Source: Paracamarosporium sp. OC-R06-R3 (lineage: Eukaryota; Ascomycota; Dothideomycetes; Pleosporales; Didymosphaeriaceae). From it: a stretch of DNA of 64,000 nt. The DNA lies in contig JACVRA010000138.1 of assembly GCA_019828545.1 (NCBI GenBank), positions 416,265 through 480,264 on the forward strand, in the 5' to 3' direction. Below, piece by piece: positions 1 through 11,938 of the stretch (position 1 is its first letter; every line of letters begins with the position of its first letter). The notes below the pieces were generated by a model. The model worked only from the letters and a program-made list of their open reading frames with translations, had not been told where the DNA came from and searched no databases. Position numbers and translations under genes: made by a program.

Positions 1-2510
1 GGGTTAATAAAATGCGCCATGGCGAGGGTGATGCGGCAGGGGACACGCACTAAGCTGGAAAGACAGCTAGGAAGAGTACGAATGCTCCGAGCCGTTTGGA
101 TGCAGCGTCGACGCGAGTAAAACAGTCGTCGAGTCGGCCTATGCCGTCATGTTTGGACGGGCAGTTCCTGGGTTTGCGAGGACAGTTGCCAATGCCACGG
201 CAGTAGTCTATAGCGTCGTCTCAAAGGGCCCGGTACACGTCCCGCTATCAATGAGCGCTAGGTGCCGCAACAAAGATTCTGGCGAAGCAATTTCTCCGCA
301 AAATCGACGTGGCTTAGTCTGGGTACGGTCGCACACAAAGAAGCAGGTCGAGCCTTCTGTTCTTGATGGCAGGCTGGGTGGCTTTGCGGCAGGTCGAGGC
401 GATGGTGGCAGGGACCGATTTGCGATGAATGAGCGACTGCGAAGTTGGTGGGATTACTGGACGGGTCAAGGAAACGGAATTGCAGACGCGATCGACGAAG
501 AGAGCGTGTGCCCGGGGGCGGTCGTGGCCACGAGATGGGGGGGAGAGGGCGTGGAGAGGGCTGCGACGGCGGAAGAGGAGCACACAGCACGGCGACAAGT
601 GCTGTTATGCGGTCCCGGTCGAGGATTGTCGAGAGGTGAGGAGGAGAGGCGGTGGGTCGGCAAGGCGGTGGTAAGGAAGGGAGAGGAGAGCGAGACTGCA
701 CCGCAACGGCGCGCAGGGCTCGGGCAGAGTGTCGCCAAATGAGCGCGAGCAGGGGGGCGCCAAAGCAGCGAGTCGCTAGCAGCCGTGCCTTGCGGAGGGT
801 GCTCCAAACGGGCGCCCTAGGCCGGGCCACGCCTCTGAACGGGAGATTCGGGGCGCCGCTTTTCGATAGCGCAAAAATAGAAAGGCGGCAGGCAGCGTGT
901 CTACAGCGCTCTCCAGGTCGCGAAGAAAGAAAGCCTCCAGGGCTGCACACGCAGGACACACACACGGGGAACGGTCTGGCGACGGACACGCAGCGGACAC
1001 GGGCGCCTTGTATCTGTGGCAGCGTGCGAGTGCGACGCTCGGTGCGGGTGCAGGTGATTTCCACCTGGTCGCCAGCGTGTTTCGCGGAGCAGGCTGTGCT
1101 GCAAACAACGCTGCAAGGGTCCCATGGCCGACCCAATATCGCCGGCAGGGCAGCTGCAGCGCGAACCTCGACGGCTGCAAATCTGGAGCTCATCATGGGC
1201 ATCGTTGCCGCGCCCATACGCCGCTGCGCCCGCGCCCGCTCGCTGGCGGCCGTCGCGCTGGCTGCTCGCCGCAGAGTTGAGCTTCGTCGCGCAGGAGCCG
1301 GGGTCGCAGCTGCCCGCCAGCCTCAGGCCCCGTCGCCCCTGCCTCAGGATGCTTCATTTCGGGAAGGCGCCACGCCCCCTCGTGCTCCCACCAACCCGCC
1401 GTCCGCTGCTGGCCACGGCTGCTTGCCATCCGCGACCGACGACGCACCTCCATCTATCTTTTGATTGACCTGCGTTTGCCTCGCCGCCGCACAATTCTCC
1501 CGCCCGTCCCAACTGGCCGCATTGCACCGCACGCGCGGCAAGATCTGCTCCCCGCTGACATGCCTTTATCGACCTGCAGCCACGTCCTGCAGCAGCCCCT
1601 TCTGCCGAGACTCGATCAACGCCCGCCCGCTGCCTCGACTCAGTCGCCTGTCCAAATATCGATATATCGATTCCTGTAACCCTCTGCGTCTATACTCTAT
1701 TGTTTCCGATTCAGCGAGCGACGGACAGCTCCACTACCGGCCATCTGAAACCAGCCTCTACCGTATTGAGCGCTATTTTGCCTGTGCTACCATGAACGCC
1801 AGTTTGAGCCCACTCTGTGACAGCCTCTTGCCCAGCTGCTGATGGTCTGTTGTTACCCATTGAAGCTGTGCTCCACTGCTTTCGTGCTCTATGCTGGATA
1901 GTACCAACGCCGGCTCCGTTTCACCATTCCTTCTCATCGTCACGCCCTATCGCTTCGCTGTCTGCTTTTGGGTCATAGGCCAGAACGAGACCATGAAAGG
2001 TCACAAATGACGAACATTTGCATAACTTGCAGGCTGACCCATCTTTTCTTTCACCAGACGAGCACTTCTGCTAGAAACTGCCCGCAAGCGGAAACTGCCA
2101 TTGCGAGGCAAGAGAGCCAATTCGTGTCCATAATCGCATCATCGCTCTCTGTCATCACGGTGGCTTGGTCGACTACTTTCACTCAAGCACGACTGCATCA
2201 CCAAGATTCATGAAGTCCAATCTAGGTTCGGCGTCCAACTTTCGGGACCAAACAACAAGACTGGTACACTAGACATCCAGCTAGCCTAACCAAAGTGGTT
2301 GCTTTGATTGTCGTTTTCTTTCCTCAAGCTTCGTCGAAACCTTATTATTCTGTTCAAGATTCGCTCCTCGAATAAAAAACCATCCGGGCCATCCGGCTTA
2401 TGAGCAAATTCAATATCCATCGCTCTTTTGTCCTCAAAGCATCCGTACCGTGTCGGCTCCCCATCTAAGGGTATTTGTTAGCGTGTACCAGTCAGCCGTC
2501 GAGTCCGCCA
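1..2510. other. Gene-free GC-rich stretch and leader-like region
   Basis: Long overlapping open frames occur on both strands between 150 and 1470, but they are low-complexity (Arg/Ala/Pro-rich), mutually overlapping and unlike any family I know, so I read them as GC-driven. From about 1480 the + strand becomes C/T-rich, as in long 5' leaders of fungal regulatory genes. It contains small upstream frames, for example an ATG at 1792 closed by a stop at 1842. The stretch ends at the candidate first exon at 2511. Confidence 0.45.
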
Positions 2511-3226
2511 TGCAGTACCAGTACCAATACCAGTATCTGCCTGCTCACGGCATGTCGGCGCATATCAACTCCGTAAGCTAGCGGACTTCATAGGAGAACT
2601 AGGTTTAACGGACAGTATACTCAGCAATGACGACTGCAGCTTTGAGTACCACAAATACCAGGATATATCATGCAGACGACGGACAGCAAACATTGGGTGG
2701 ATCCGTAGAGCTATAGCAGTGCCGGACACACTCATGCTGGCTGCTCTCCTGTTACAATTCTTCTGCTACATTCTTGCAGTCAAGTTCAGCATATTGTATC
2801 GTCGTCTCTCGAAATGCAACACGCACAGTGCATGAACGTTTCGAAACGTGTCAATCTATCACATACTGTCACCTTGCTCCCAAGCAACCCTCAAAGTCTT
2901 GTTCTCGGTCATGAAACCACTTTACCTTCCTCTCCAAGCCGAATATCAGTCTCATATATCACTCACTTGTCCAGTATCCCTAGCTATAACTACCCAACCC
3001 CGCACCTCTCCCCAATCCCCAATTTACTTTGTTTCGTTTCGCCCAGACGCATCAGCGCATTCACAATGGCGAACTACCCAGCGCCACGAAACAGCTCGTG
3101 CCTCACGAACGGGAACCGCCGCAAGTCGACCCACCAGAGATCAACAGCCGCATGGATTCGCTCGACGTCACTACCCACTTTACTCATTCATGCTGCTTCA
3201 GCAGTTTGCCGCCTTCTAGAACCTGA
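2511..3226 (+). CDS. Possible exons of an unidentified gene
   Basis: An ATG at 2511 opens a Tyr/Gln-rich peptide of 20 residues (repeated QY pairs, then LPAHGMSAHINS is visible) that runs straight into a good donor, GTAAGC, at 2571. A second protein-like segment starts after an acceptor (cgcccag) near 3041. It reads THQRIHNGELPSATKQLV and continues about 60 residues to a stop at 3226. Joining the two in phase 0 implies an intron of about 470 bp, long for this window. The segment between them has stops in all frames. I do not recognise the family, and the gene may have further exons or be degenerate. The C/T-rich leader upstream is the main reason to suspect a regulator. Confidence 0.25.
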
Positions 3227-6200
3227 GATCTTCGCGTGCGGCTCTGGGGTTGTGGGGTCCAGCTTGCGCGTTCAGACGATCGGGCTCCACCTCATGAACT
3301 GTTCAAGTTGCATTGCAAAAATGCTTTGCAAAATGCGTCACGATTTTCTCCACTTACACAAGGTAGACCCTTTTTTTTCTGCCGCGCGCAAAAGTAGCAA
3401 GTGTCACTTAATCCGGGGCTGGATTTTCACCATCTCACGTGATTCACGCTGCCGTTCCACGGAGTACACGTGTGCGCGTCAACAGTAGTCTCAGCACCAC
3501 CGTCATTCTCTCAATTGCCGTCCTTCGCAGGCAACTTGTCCGATGCTCAAATAAAAATTTGCACCACCTGACCCACTCACTACATTTCCAAGAGGATTCC
3601 CGACGTGCTTTCCCGACCCCAACACTAGCCCAAATGCCATCATACGATGTCCATTCCCACATCAACAACACAACACACTTCTGCTCCGCCATCATTCCCA
3701 CCAATCCGCCTGCACTAAGCAAGAAACAGCGCCCACGATGCTCGTTGCGGATAGCGCGTTTGTCAACATGTATATTTGGTTCTCCTAGCAGCACAGCCGC
3801 GACGGCGCCTGCATGCCCCGCAACCCAGCAGACACGCCGCGCACAGCACACGCGACTTTCGAGCTAGCACCCGAAGACAACCATGGGAGAGAGAGACTGG
3901 GCTCGATGACGTGAGCAGGTGCACCCGCGACGTCGGGACGCTCGCGCCCGCGAGATGAACCCAGCATTCCACGCGACAGCGACTTCTCAAAGCGAGCGCT
4001 TTCATCTTGGATAAATCGCCGCGTCGCGTGAGCGTGAGCGTTTGCGTCTTGGGATCCCGGCACGTTGCTATGCGTGCGTGAGCGCTTTCAGACGGGCGCC
4101 CCGGATGCGGTAAAGGGGTTCGTCCGTTTTGGCAGAGCAGAGTATTGTTTTGCGCGGCGTAGGGCGCTCGGTTGGTAGATCTCTCGTTCTCGTTCTCTCC
4201 CCTACAAGGGATCGATGATCGTCTGGTGAGAGTATACTGTATGTATGCGTGGATCGGGCCGTGCTATGCTTGTCGTGTGCGCTTGCTGTGCCTCTTCACC
4301 AACACGCGCGCCTGCGAAAAACGGCCATTTTCTCTTGGGCAAGGTACCGCGGGAAAGTACATTGCTGACTACGGGTCTTGTGAATCCAGTGCTGCTTTTT
4401 GGGCGTTGTGGGATTGTTCTGGGCAAGGAATGAGATGGCTTGTTTGCTGGATTGTGGAATGAGGTGAGATGGGTGGAACTATGCTGCTTGTAGGTAGGTA
4501 CCAAGGTACCGAGTAGCTTCGCCGCAATGGTAATGTAAGCCTCGTTCATTGGGGCGGTTGCTTATGTCTGTGCATGGTGGATGCGCACGTGTAGGTGTTT
4601 CGCTGGAGGACTTGCGAGGAGATTGAGGGCTTACGAAATTGGAGAATGGGTTGGGTTTTGGGTTCTGGACTTCGCTGGCTGATTACACATTCACCGATGT
4701 ATGGTGTGGTAAGATGCTGATTGTATAGCGAGGCAAATATACTGCAGGCACGGTGTTGAGTTGTTCGATATTTACGTAGTGTTATTCGGACGCTGTTCAC
4801 CGGAATGTGTTTGACTATATTGCGGTCCTCAAGGATTTTGCCAACTCACCTGGTGGATATGTGTCCAAACGAGCCTTAGACACGCTCGAAGCTTTGAAAC
4901 TTAGTACAAAATCGTACTCTTAGGACACTCAGCCACATCAACTGTCTCCATCACCTCCTAGTTTATATACTCTGTAGCCTCTACGTTTGACAAAAAGAAA
5001 TTGTAACTTGCCTACAATCCCATGTGCTAATATTGGATGGTCTTGTAGCGACCACATGACTCCATCTACTCTGTTGGTCAGTGTTAATTTCTACTTTTTA
5101 ACATAACCTAGAATGTTATTTCTCACGAGCATCGTTACGCCTTTAAATATAGAATCATTTCCCACGTCTTACAAAACCTATGGCCTCTTGGTTTTTGGAT
5201 AAAGATCTTGATATTTCCCTCTAGTACATAACATACGCATTGCTGGTGTCTGAAATCGAGCGAAGTCTTTCTTTGGCGAAAGCAAATACTCTTTCGTCGA
5301 AATCTCTTCGTTTTTAGGTTCCTGTGACTTTCTCTAGGCAGGGGGATTTGCTTAATTCAAGGCATTGGTATTATAAATACCTTGCTTTCGTAGACCTAGT
5401 ATGCTCAGGGATAGTACCTTCAAAATAAGGGTTGTGGGGTTTGCAGTCATGATGTTAGCTGAGGGCTATTGCGGTGTATGGTATACTTTGATTCGCAGGG
5501 GAATCATATTTTTATATCACTTTTTGTCTCAAGGCGTACGCCAAATTTTGGTCAAACCATCACCCCAGATGGTATACTTTATCTTGGAGGGCTATGTTTC
5601 GTTTTTCCAAAATGTCGTGCATTTTGAATATCGTCTTAAATGCATTGTTGTTCGTGGTAATGCGTGTGTAAAACTGTGAAGGTATGAAAAAGAACCTATA
5701 TGCAATACATCCACCGAGAATCCGCGGTGTTTTATCACTTACTCTGTCTTCAATTTCTTTCTGTGTGCTCCGCTTTTAAAATACGACTGATGTCCATAAA
5801 AAAACGATTTTAGTAGATGTCTTACACAACGTCTTTTTCACGATGTGCTATAGGATGGATGGCCTGGCTCGAAATGAAAAATATTTCGGAAATGATTTCC
5901 GCACTGGATTCTCCTTCGAGATACAGCACTCGTTTCGATATCAGTGGACAATATGTTGACGGGTACAACGTGACGCTTCCTCAGTCTCTGCAGTGCTCAC
6001 CACCAAAGGGAGAAAACAGAAAAAAAATCCGAAAACCCACCATTCAAATAGATTACACACAAATCTACTCTCAAGTACCCGAAAACACTACCCATATTCC
6101 ATTCTACCTAATCGTCTCACCCGAACTCCCATCAGCAGTCATCCTTGACCTCACCCTCTTACCTAACACCATCCCCCCATCCCGCCCAACCCCCAGCATC

Positions 6201-6899
6201 ACGCACACCACGCACGAACCCCACTCTTATCGATCGCACACTACCAACGTACTAATTCTCCGAAGCAACCCAACCGAACCCATGCGTCTCAGCGTCGGTA
6301 CTCCGTTTTCTGAAACACCATCGGACTTCGCAGCCCAGCTGATACAAGCAGGGTACGCGAAACGTCCGAACGCGTGCGTGATGTTACAGAAACTAAGCTT
6401 TTGTAGTACCGGGTTTCTGGGACGGAAGTGCGTGTGCGAGGGGCAGGTGCGTGTGGTGGAGGTTGAGGATCTGTCGTGTGGTGTAGTTGTGGGGGGGTGT
6501 TGGCAGTTAAGGATTCTTCTTAGGGAATCGATGTGTGTCTGATATTGGTGGGTGTGGATGCTTGGAGAGGTTGTGTAGCTTTCGGTGGTGCTGTAAATTT
6601 TTGTGTGTGGTGGTGAGTATGTAGATATAATGAAGTGTTATCATCGAGTCCTTTCCTGGCTGAATAATTTGACACTGGTCGATTTTCGAGAAGAAAAACA
6701 TCGGAACCAACTATGTCTGCATATTTATTATTCTTTTCATTCAGACGCTGCTGAACTTATTAAATTCGAGTTCTACCATATCGCGTTTAGACTGAACCCT
6801 CCCTGAACGCCACTGTTCAATATCACTTTTCCCTATGCAAGTCCAAACCACAAACCATGGTCTGCAACAGAAAAGCAACTCTTAGCTAATTTGACTGTA
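3227..6899. other. Intergenic region without a confident gene
   Basis: GC content falls through this stretch, most clearly from about 4.8 kb. Short open frames are scattered on both strands without splice-consistent joins. One TCACGTGA palindrome (E-box-like, the core bound by bHLH factors such as Cbf1) lies at 3435-3442. The only long frame is the 241-codon one at 5817, listed separately. The right end is 3' flank of the glutamate kinase gene. Confidence 0.5.
5817..6542 (+). CDS. Hypothetical 241-codon open frame
   Basis: A single uninterrupted frame in moderately AT-rich DNA. The middle (roughly residues 75-205) is Thr/Pro/Ser-rich and the C-terminal part holds several cysteines. There is no signal peptide, recognised domain or family resemblance. 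The start region (MSYTTSFSRC) has no obvious promoter context. It could be a chance frame, a lineage-specific gene or a fragment of an older element. The lack of introns and the composition shift within the frame argue against an ordinary gene. Confidence 0.2.
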   Translation: MSYTTSFSRCAIGWMAWLEMKNISEMISALDSPSRYSTRFDISGQYVDGYNVTLPQSLQCSPPKGENRKKIRKPTIQIDYTQIYSQVPENTTHIPFYLIVSPELPSAVILDLTLLPNTIPPSRPTPSITHTTHEPHSYRSHTTNVLILRSNPTEPMRLSVGTPFSETPSDFAAQLIQAGYAKRPNACVMLQKLSFCSTGFLGRKCVCEGQVRVVEVEDLSCGVVVGGCWQLRILLRESMCV

Positions 6900-8541
6900 T
6901 CAATGTACATCCACCCCAATACCTCCTTCCGCATTGGACGTCTTCCCAAAACTTGGGGTATTCGGCCTACTCTTCTCTATTCCAAAGAAGGCAATATTCT
7001 CCCTCAGCGCCACATACTCGCTATCCGCGTACCCAAGCGCATCGTGGATTTGTGTGCTATGCAGACCCATTATCCTTTTGATTTCGCTAGCCGAGTAGTT
7101 CACCACTGCACGGCCAATCTCGAATGGAGCGGGGTCATGTAGCTCATACGACGGAGGCGTGATGATGGAGGAGGAGGAGGACATTGAGTGTGTGAGTGCC
7201 GGATGTGTGAAGGGTGCATGTCCTGAGTTGAGAACTGGGTGAGCGGCTGTCCGCGAGGGAACAGGAGCTACGGGTGTGGTGGCCTTGGGTTGAACTTTGG
7301 GACTGGTTGTTGAAAGACGCTTAACGACGACAATGCGGACCGCTTCTTGTTGGGCGAAATGTCCGTCCACGTCTACGATTCCAACGGGAAGGAGACCTGC
7401 TTTGTCGGAGAGTGCTTTCCATGCACCGTTGTCGATATATATCGTCCCGTGTGGAGCAAGTCCGTGAAGGATCCAGAAGTAGCGGTCACGGATGGGATGG
7501 GCGATGGGGAGGAAACGGGTATGTAGTGGGACCTGTTCGGCGGTGAGCTGTGGGGAGGGTGTTCGTGCGGGCGTAAATTGGGTCGATGAAGCAATATCAT
7601 GGTTGGAGGTGTGCAAATCAAGGCTGGCCGTTTGCGCAAGCGGTATGCCGTCGTCGTGGAAGTTCGTTACGCTGTTGCGGCTCGACACGCCTGTCGGTCT
7701 CTGTGCTTCGGCGTGCTTGATTATTGCAGCGATGTTACCCGGTTTGCTTGACTTTGTGATGATAGTCGTAACACCCGCGCTTGTTGCTAATCGTGCTGCT
7801 ACGATCTTTGTACTCATACCACCAGTCCCTAATGCCGAACCAGCACTGCTGACATCGGCTTCTAGGTCTGCAATATCCTCGACTACTTCTATTGGTTTGG
7901 CGCTTGGGTTCTTGCGCGGATTTGAATCGTATAGACAGTCAACGTCTGTCATCAAGAAGAGATAGTCGGCTTGCACCATGCCCGCTGTAATGGCGCTCAG
8001 TGTATCATTGTCGCCAAACTTAATTTCGGTGACTGCCAATGTGTCGTTCTCGTTCACAATTGGTATGACACCCATGTGTAACAGCTCGAAGAAAGTGTTT
8101 TGCGCATTCTGGTATTGCGTCCGATCCGCGATGTCGTTCCGCGTGAGCAGTATCTGCGCGATTGGTTGCCGCATGTGACCGAACAGCTGATCCCAAAGGC
8201 TCATGAGCCTACATTGCCCAATGGCAGCAAGCGCCTGCACTTGTGGGAGGTGTTTCGGTCGCCTGTCGAGGTCCATTCTGCGGAGACCCACGCCAATGGC
8301 GCCAGAGGAGACGAGGACCACGCGATGGCCATCTTTGTGGAGTCTGACAGCGGTCTCGACGATCACGCTGAGGATCGATAATATCGGTTCGTGCGTCTTC
8401 TCATCGACAATCGACGAGGTGCCTGTATCACATTGGTAAGTTATTCTATGCTCTGTGAATGTGGGGTAGGTGTACAGGAAGTTTACCGAGCTTGATGACA
8501 ATGGTGAGCTGTCCTGGATGCTTCTTCATGTGGAATGCCAT
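6900..8541 (-). CDS. PRO1: Glutamate 5-kinase
   Basis: Phosphorylates L-glutamate to glutamyl-5-phosphate, the first step of proline synthesis, in the cytosol. Two exons on the minus strand: 8541-8487 and 8422-6900, with a 64-bp intron between a GTAAAC donor and ATACAG acceptor in phase 1. The join gives the N-terminal VIKLGTSSIVDE, the typical amino acid kinase start. The product is 525 residues. The kinase domain shows VSSGAIGVGLRRMDL, the PIVNENDTLAV substrate segment and GTGGMSTKIVAA. A C-terminal PUA domain follows (about residues 330-515), with a low-complexity Ser/Thr/Pro insertion inside it. The start at 8541 is chosen because the first exon reads straight into the kinase fold. The gene is divergent from ATP23, with only about 170 bp between the two ATGs. 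Confidence 0.96.
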
Positions 8542-8710
8542 GGCGGGCTCTCTTCTCGCTGTGCGCGAGGACCCAATGGCTCTAAATATGCTCGATATAT
8601 GACTGTTAAGGCACTGTGTTGTGTGCTGGCTGCTATGACTGCATCCAGGCAATAAATGGCTTCCCCACCGCCTTTGTGCGCACCCAATCAGAAGCTCCGA
8701 TTCCCTCCGC

Positions 8711-9800
8711 ATGTCCATCTTTTTGCGGGAAAGAACCGCGCCCTTTGCCCGTCGCGACAATCCTATTCCCACGCCCTACGCTTTCCGCCACGTACGTTCC
8801 TCCCCGTCGGAAGACCCGCTCCGCAACCAAGACATGGTCAAGCAGGAAGATGCGCCTGATGGCGTGCCAAATTCCGCGAGCGCAAAACCACCCCCGAGGC
8901 CAGAGGCGCCCAAGCTCGATCCTGTATACTACACATGGAGCAGCACCTTCTCCATCTTGATGGGTCGATATGTGACCGGCAACCGCGATGTTCCTCTGGA
9001 GCGGAAGTACTTTGAAGAGATGGATGCCGTCAAAGCAGAAACCTACTGCAAACGTTGCGAGACCAACCGCGACTACCTCCTCCAATACTCGCCCATCGTA
9101 AGGTTTATGAAGGATGAGGTGGCAAAACTGGGCGCCGACTTGAATGGCACAAACATACATTGCAGGATGTGCACGGCGGAGCAGAGCGGTGGTTTCCACA
9201 TTGACCACGGGATCATGCTGTGTGCGAACAAATTCCGGAATCGCGGACATCAGGAGGACACAATGGCGCATGAGATGGTGCACGCGTGGGATCATCTGAA
9301 ATATAAGGTCGAGGATAACAACTTAAAACATCAGGCTTGTCTGGAGGTATGTGAGAATCTGTCCTTCAATAAATCTTCTCTGGCTATCTAATAACTCTTG
9401 TCTCCTGCCCATGAGACAAGAGATACAAAGCCGGAGGAAAGCAATCGCTTTACGTTTCCCAATCGTGGAGTCTGTTCATCAGACTACGCAAGGGAGACTT
9501 CTGCCACATTACTTGCATTCTCTCTGATTGCTCTATCAACCGTGGAAGAGCGTGATCCTAACTGCAATCCAGATCCGAGCATCCACCCTCTCCGGCGAAT
9601 GCCGTTTCACCCGCGAATTCTTCACCAAGAACCAATGGCGTATAACAGAGCAACTACAACACTGCGTGCGGCGCCGCGCAACACTCTCCATGATGGCACG
9701 ACCCGGCGTAAAAGACGACGTGCATGCTGCCAAGATCGTGAACGAGGTCTGGGACAGCTGCTTCAACGACACAAGACCCTTTGATGAAATATATCGGTAG
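8711..9800 (+). CDS. ATP23: Mitochondrial inner membrane protease ATP23
   Basis: Zinc metalloprotease of the mitochondrial intermembrane space. In yeast it matures Atp6 and chaperones its assembly into the F1Fo ATP synthase. Exons 8711-9346 and 9573-9800 (phase 0) give 287 residues. The 226-bp intron is long for this window but ends in a clear branch point and acceptor (cctaactgcaatccag). The catalytic motif HEMVHAWD lies at residues 187-194. The conserved cysteine pairs (CKRC at 113-116, CRMC at 151-154, then CANKF) precede it. The C-terminus [17 protein letters not shown] is the family signature. The first 60 residues are poorly conserved, so an internal start at Met42 (8834) is possible. 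Confidence 0.95.
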
Positions 9801-10632
9801 ATGGGCAGGAGAGTGTTAAAACGCTATGTGTAAGATTTGTAGAATAAAGACAGGATGGACGAATTTGGTTATGTGCATAGCGACGGCGTTGATATACCAT
9901 ATGGGGCTCTAATCCTCACTCTTGGGCTCTTGGCCCTTCTGTATATTCAGTAGAATAGTGAATGTAAGAATCTGGACAGAGAGGAGCTGAATTGTTGCAT
10001 AATACGTATCAATTGGATATATCGCGTAAAACATTAGATAACTTGACCTCGTGTCGACCACGGATGTATACGTCTATAGCTCGGGAACTAAGCAGTTGGA
10101 TGAGTGACTCTGTCCTTAACATGAAGCTGCTCTATGATAGCGGACTGCTAGACACTCGTGGATTGCTGATGTATTTTCCTCTGTCCTTTTTCCTCTTTCC
10201 AATTTATACCTTCTGGATTACTTCTAGTACCACTAAGAGGAGAAAGGAAGCAACAAGGGAAGAAGAACCAGAAGAGAAAGAAGGGCCAGAAGAGAAAGAA
10301 GGGCCAGAAGAGAAAGAAGGGCCAGAAGAGAAAGAAGGGCCAGAAGAGAAAGAAGGGCCAGAAGAGAAAGAAAGGGCTAGAAGAACCACAGAAAGAAGAA
10401 CCAGAAAGCAACTTGAACATGTTAACTTGCATTATCATCGAGACGTTCGCTATGCTACGCAATGCTACGTGCCAGCCTCGTAAAGCGAAGGCTATACCCA
10501 AAACTCCAAGTAATGCTACTCTCAAGGAACCAGCCCCTAACGCCCCACCACCGTAAATTACGCCGTATATCAAGCACCCCAACGCTAAAAAAACATAGAG
10601 AATCACCAGGTTTCACCCATCGCAACACTCCT
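9801..10632. other. Convergent intergenic region with minisatellite
   Basis: It lies between the 3' ends of ATP23 and the Aurora kinase gene. A 163-codon + frame (9992-10483) crosses the 18-bp repeat and contains one hydrophobic stretch (about residues 55-75) followed by the charged repeat. A minus frame crosses it as well. Neither shows a recognisable domain or splice structure, so I do not call a gene. It may be mostly 3' untranslated sequence of the two flanking genes. Confidence 0.45.
10262..10369. repeat. 18-bp minisatellite, six units
   Basis: Six head-to-tail copies of gaagggccagaagagaaa. The first is a gaagaacc variant and the other five are identical. Degenerate continuations follow to about 10400. 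The unit length is a multiple of three, so both strands stay open across it: the + strand reads a Glu/Lys/Gly/Pro hexapeptide and the - strand a Phe/Ser/Gly/Pro-type one. Confidence 0.95.
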
Positions 10633-11938
10633 TCAGCTTTCTCGTTCCGAGCTGCTGCGGAACTTGCCACCCGAGAGGCGGTCATATGCTCGCTCGCTGC
10701 CCTTGCAGTGCTTGACGATCCAGGGGTGTCTCTCCACGTCTTCGAGAGCGATACGTTTCTCGGGGTCGAGAACCAGGAGCTAGTTGCCCATGTCAGTATA
10801 GACTCCAAGAAGACAAGCAAAGTGGGCAGTGTCCTTACCTTTTTAATCAGATCCTTTGCTTCGGGGCTAACGAAGTTGGGCACTGTGTACTCTCCTCTCA
10901 CGATCTTCCTCTGCGTCATCACCTGGGTATCCTCGAACGGCGCCTCGCCCACCAGGAACTCGTACGTCAACACACCCAAACTCCACAAGTCGACCTTTTC
11001 TGAGTAGAAGCTTTCTTTGCCGCGACCCGTGAGCATCTCTGGTGGGAGGTAGTCGAGCGTTCCGCACATGGTGTTACGTCTGTTGTTAGGTGCGTGGACC
11101 GACCAGCCAAAGTCAGAGATCTTGATTTCGCCGTGGATACCGACGAGGATATTCTCAGGCTTGATGTCCCGATGCATGACGTGCTTCTTGTGGAGATACT
11201 TAAGCGCTGCAGCCATCTGGGCAATGTACTCTGCGGCCTTTGGCTCGGGGAACCGCTGTTCGCGGCGCAAATGCTTGTATAGCTCTCCCTTTCCGGCGAA
11301 CTCGAGGATGAGGAAGATCCGCTTGGCGTCGTGGAAGTGACCGAACAATCGCAGGATGTTTGGGTGAGCGAGGTGAGATTGGATCTCGATCTCGCGTCGC
11401 ACTTGCTTTTCGACTTTGCCTTGCTGCAGCTCAGCTTTGTGCAGCACCTTGAGTGCGCAGACGAAGCCTGACGCGCGCTCCTTGGCCAGGTAAACACGGC
11501 CAAACTTGCCCTTCCCAAGAGGCTTTCCAATCTCGAACATTCCCAAATGCCATTGCTTTGGAGTAGTAGGTTGAGAGTAAAGTGCGGATTCAGTGAGTGT
11601 GCGGCGGTGCCCTGGGTTCTCGCGGCCCTGTGTGGATGATGCAGCTATCGTGACCTTTGCGATGTTTCCGTTGACAATCTTAGCTGAGTTGGATGCAGCA
11701 AGCTTCTGCAGTGGCATTTTCATGCGGTTTGCAGCTGACGTTGAGGCGGCGAGGCCGGTTAACGATACGGAGGTGGCGAGAGAGGCCTTGGGTTGTGTTA
11801 GCTGGAGTCTAACGAAAGGGTGAGAGGGACACTGTATACTTTTGATTTGTGATAAGTGGCATTGGTGTGATGCTGGTCGTCATTCTCGTCCGTGACGGTA
11901 ATACGCTCGAAAGCGGCCTCGAGATTGGTAACGTCCAT
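10633..11938 (-). CDS. ark1: Aurora serine/threonine kinase (Ipl1/Ark1)
   Basis: Chromosomal-passenger kinase that corrects kinetochore-microtubule attachment and acts in spindle function and cytokinesis. Three minus-strand exons: 11938-11840, 11786-10839 and 10779-10633, giving 397 residues. The first intron (53 bp) joins HKSK to ASLATS in phase 0 and has a CTAAC branch site. The second (59 bp) separates DLIKK from LLVLDPEKR. The kinase domain (about 117-375) shows the glycine loop GKGKFG (124-129), catalytic Lys146, HRDIKPEN (238-245), DFG (258-260) and the Aurora activation loop [11 protein letters not shown] with its phosphorylatable Thr272. The first exon is inferred from reading-frame continuity and splice signals. 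Without it the frame would open at an internal Met (11723). It is divergent from TIP41 with 328 bp between starts. Confidence 0.94.

Noticed and set aside
258..1464. Long overlapping frames (319 codons on -, 270 codons on +)
   Set aside because: Low-complexity Arg/Ala/Pro/Ser products on both strands of GC-rich DNA with no domain, signal or splice evidence.
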